A stretch of 64,000 bases of DNA from Paenibacillus popilliae ATCC 14706 (GTDB taxonomy: Bacteria; Bacillota; Bacilli; Paenibacillales; Paenibacillaceae): contig NZ_BALG01000042.1 in assembly GCF_000315235.1 (NCBI RefSeq), positions 1 to 64,000 of the forward strand. Direction: 5' to 3'. Every line of letters begins with the position of its first letter. Position 1 is the first letter of the stretch. The position numbers and the translations under genes are program-made. Below, one piece after another: positions 62,354 to 64,000 of the stretch. The notes beneath the pieces are model-generated. The model was not told the origin of the DNA and made no database searches. It was given only the letters and a program-made list of their open reading frames with translations.

Positions 62354-64000
62354 GTGATAGGAACAACACTTGCCGGAAGGTATGAGATTACCGCCCGAAT
62401 CGGCGGGGGTGGCATGGCTCTCGTCTATAAGGCATTGGATAATCTGTTGAACCGTTATGTCGCGGTCAAAATGCTGCGCCAGCAGTTCGTGCATGACGAG
62501 GAGTTTATCCAGCGATTTCGGCGAGAGGCCCAGTCCGCCGCTTCGCTGAGCCACCCGAACGTAGTCAGCATTTACGATGTCGGCCAAACGGACGACACGC
62601 ATTATATTGTTATGGAATATGTAGAAGGGCATAATCTGAACGAGATTATACAGCAGCGTGCTCCGCTGCAGGTCGAGGAAGCAGTTCGGATCGCGACGCA
62701 AATATGCGATGCGCTCGACCATGCCCACCAGAACCGGATTATTCATAGAGATATTAAGCCTCATAATATACTCATCGGCCGCAATGGCCGGGTGAAAGTA
62801 ACGGATTTCGGTATCGCGCGGGCCGTCACGTCTTCGACCATCACCCAGACGGGATCGGTCGTTGGCTCGGTGCATTATTTTTCGCCAGAGCATGCAAAAG
62901 GAATCTCGGCGGGGGAGAAGTCCGATCTGTATTCTCTCGGCATCGTGCTCTACCAAATGCTTACCGGCAGACTGCCGTTTTTGGGCGAAAGCCCGATTAG
63001 CGTCGCGCTCAAGCATTTGCAGGAGCCGTTCGAGGAACCGCGCAAGGTGAATCCGCATATTCCGCAAAGCGTGGAAAATATTATTTTAAAGTCGATGCGT
63101 AAAAGTCCAGCAGAGCGGTACCAATCTGCCGCGGAAATGCTGCGCGATCTGGAGACTAGCCTGTTTCCGGAGCGGGCGCATGAAGCGAAGGTGATGTTCG
63201 CCCAGCGCAAATTATATGAGGACCCGGAAGAAACGCGCGTCATGCCGGCCATTCGGGCCCAGGAGCGGGAGGAGCGGCAGCCTTCGGATACGTACCCCGG
63301 AGCGGCGCCAGCAGCCGCTGCTATGGCAGCTGGAAGTGAACCAGCCAAGCCGGCGCAAAAAGGGTGGGTGAAGCCGACGGTCTGGATCGGGGTGACGCTG
63401 CTGTTCCTTGGCATCCTGATTGGCGTCGTCTTCTATGTGAAAGGCCTGCTTGTCGTCAAGGAAGTCGTCATGCCGAACCTCGTTCAAATGACGGAGCAGG
63501 AGGCGTTGAACACCTTGGTCGCGCTGAAGATTGAGGTTGAGGACCCGATTGTGAGGGAACCGAAGGAGGGCTTCGAGCAGGGCGTTGTCTTCGATCAGGG
63601 CAAGCCGGAAGGCACGAAAGTCAAGGAAGGATCGAGCGTCCGGCTCTATGTAAGTGAAGGTTCGCCGTATATCGCTATGCCGGACTATACCGGGAACCCG
63701 TCCGAACTGGTCATTCAGCGGTTGACCGAGATCGGGTTCGATAGCTCTCGCATCACGCAGGAGCCGGTATTCGACGATGAAGCCGAGCCGGGAACGGTAG
63801 TCGGTACGACTCCGGCTTCCGGAGAGAAGGTTGATCCGCGTAATGCCTCCGTGAAGCTCTTGGTCAGCAAAGGCAGAGAAACGTTCGGCATGCCGAATCT
63901 CGTCGGCACGACGAAGGAAGAGGCGATCGCCAAGATTGAGGCGAGCGGGCTGAAGCTGGCCAAGGACGGCATTATCGAGGAGTCGAGTTACGAGCAGCCG
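62354..64000 (+). CDS. prkC: Serine/threonine kinase PrkC with PASTA domains (truncated by window end)
   Basis: The first 549 residues are present. GTG start after GGAGGATTGA. Kinase domain (1-270): glycine loop ARIGGGGMALVY, catalytic IHRDIKPHNILI and VTDFGIARAV, activation loop with Thr-rich TSSTITQTGSVVGSVHYFSP. A juxtamembrane linker is followed by one membrane segment (about 338-360, VWIGVTLLFLGILIGVVFYV) and at least three extracellular PASTA repeats (VMPNLVQMTEQEALNTL, MPDYTGNPSELV, MPNLVGTTKEEAI). PASTA domains sense muropeptides; the kinase governs germination and growth functions. The 3' end is outside the window. Confidence 0.93.
   Translation, partial: MIGTTLAGRYEITARIGGGGMALVYKALDNLLNRYVAVKMLRQQFVHDEEFIQRFRREAQSAASLSHPNVVSIYDVGQTDDTHYIVMEYVEGHNLNEIIQQRAPLQVEEAVRIATQICDALDHAHQNRIIHRDIKPHNILIGRNGRVKVTDFGIARAVTSSTITQTGSVVGSVHYFSPEHAKGISAGEKSDLYSLGIVLYQMLTGRLPFLGESPISVALKHLQEPFEEPRKVNPHIPQSVENIILKSMRKSPAERYQSAAEMLRDLETSLFPERAHEAKVMFAQRKLYEDPEETRVMPAIRAQEREERQPSDTYPGAAPAAAAMAAGSEPAKPAQKGWVKPTVWIGVTLLFLGILIGVVFYVKGLLVVKEVVMPNLVQMTEQEALNTLVALKIEVEDPIVREPKEGFEQGVVFDQGKPEGTKVKEGSSVRLYVSEGSPYIAMPDYTGNPSELVIQRLTEIGFDSSRITQEPVFDDEAEPGTVVGTTPASGEKVDPRNASVKLLVSKGRETFGMPNLVGTTKEEAIAKIEASGLKLAKDGIIEESSYEQP

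Noticed and set aside
1-64000. Insertion sequences, CRISPR arrays, complete tRNA or rRNA genes
   Set aside because: No transposase, terminal inverted repeats, spaced repeat arrays, or complete cloverleafs were seen on either strand.

Overview
The window reads as a chromosomal segment of a Paenibacillus-type member of the Bacillales. The evidence is Bacillus-like gene order in several blocks, strong AGGAGG-type ribosome binding sites, frequent TTG and GTG starts, a secreted copper-amine-oxidase-N family protein of the kind common in Paenibacillus, and a moderately GC-rich background. Gene names rest on motifs and gene order read by eye; no search was run.

Left end (about 1-3.7 kb): a more AT-rich, decayed accessory patch. 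It holds a type I toxin-like peptide, two small helix-turn-helix regulators, an amber-interrupted small membrane ORF, and a RepL-like phage or plasmid replication protein whose 3' end is joined to the end of a tail-fibre-like gene. It finishes with a 49-nt 3' half of a tRNA-Val(GAC), which looks like an attachment site. I read it as a prophage remnant shrunk by internal deletion.

Middle (3.9-44 kb): mostly housekeeping and conserved Firmicute genes. They include GNAT, DUF3892, MBL-fold, DUF1292 and DUF1885 proteins, speA, an MFS exporter, yktB, 6-phosphogluconate dehydrogenase, aroK and a divergent aroA. A PTS EIICBA gene overlaps ptsI with no ptsH between them. Next come ccpA with an apparent 1-nt frameshift, mtnN, a class A PBP with fibronectin-III repeats, rpsD with a long leader, a diguanylate cyclase, ampS, an HPr-like protein without the phosphorylatable His, ylaN, a CaCA antiporter, ftsW, yugN, a CBS protein, a two-gene XPB helicase module, ylbF-ylbG and a PHP phosphoesterase. 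Two gene remnants (DJ-1/PfpI and M20 amidohydrolase) look like products of internal deletions.

Right end (44-64 kb): the Bacillus ylo block in its usual order: rqcH (divergent), Ca-type P-ATPase, yloC/yicC, remA, gmk, rpoZ, coaBC, priA, def, fmt, rsmB, rlmN, prpC and prkC (cut by the window end). A fused homocysteine methyltransferase/methylene-THF reductase gene is inserted between the ATPase and yicC. Many of these genes overlap by 4-11 nt, which suggests translational coupling.

Most worth a second look are the frameshifted ccpA, the His-less HPr homologue, the XPB plus Helicase_C_3 gene pair, the prophage/tRNA-Val junction, and the two deletion remnants.
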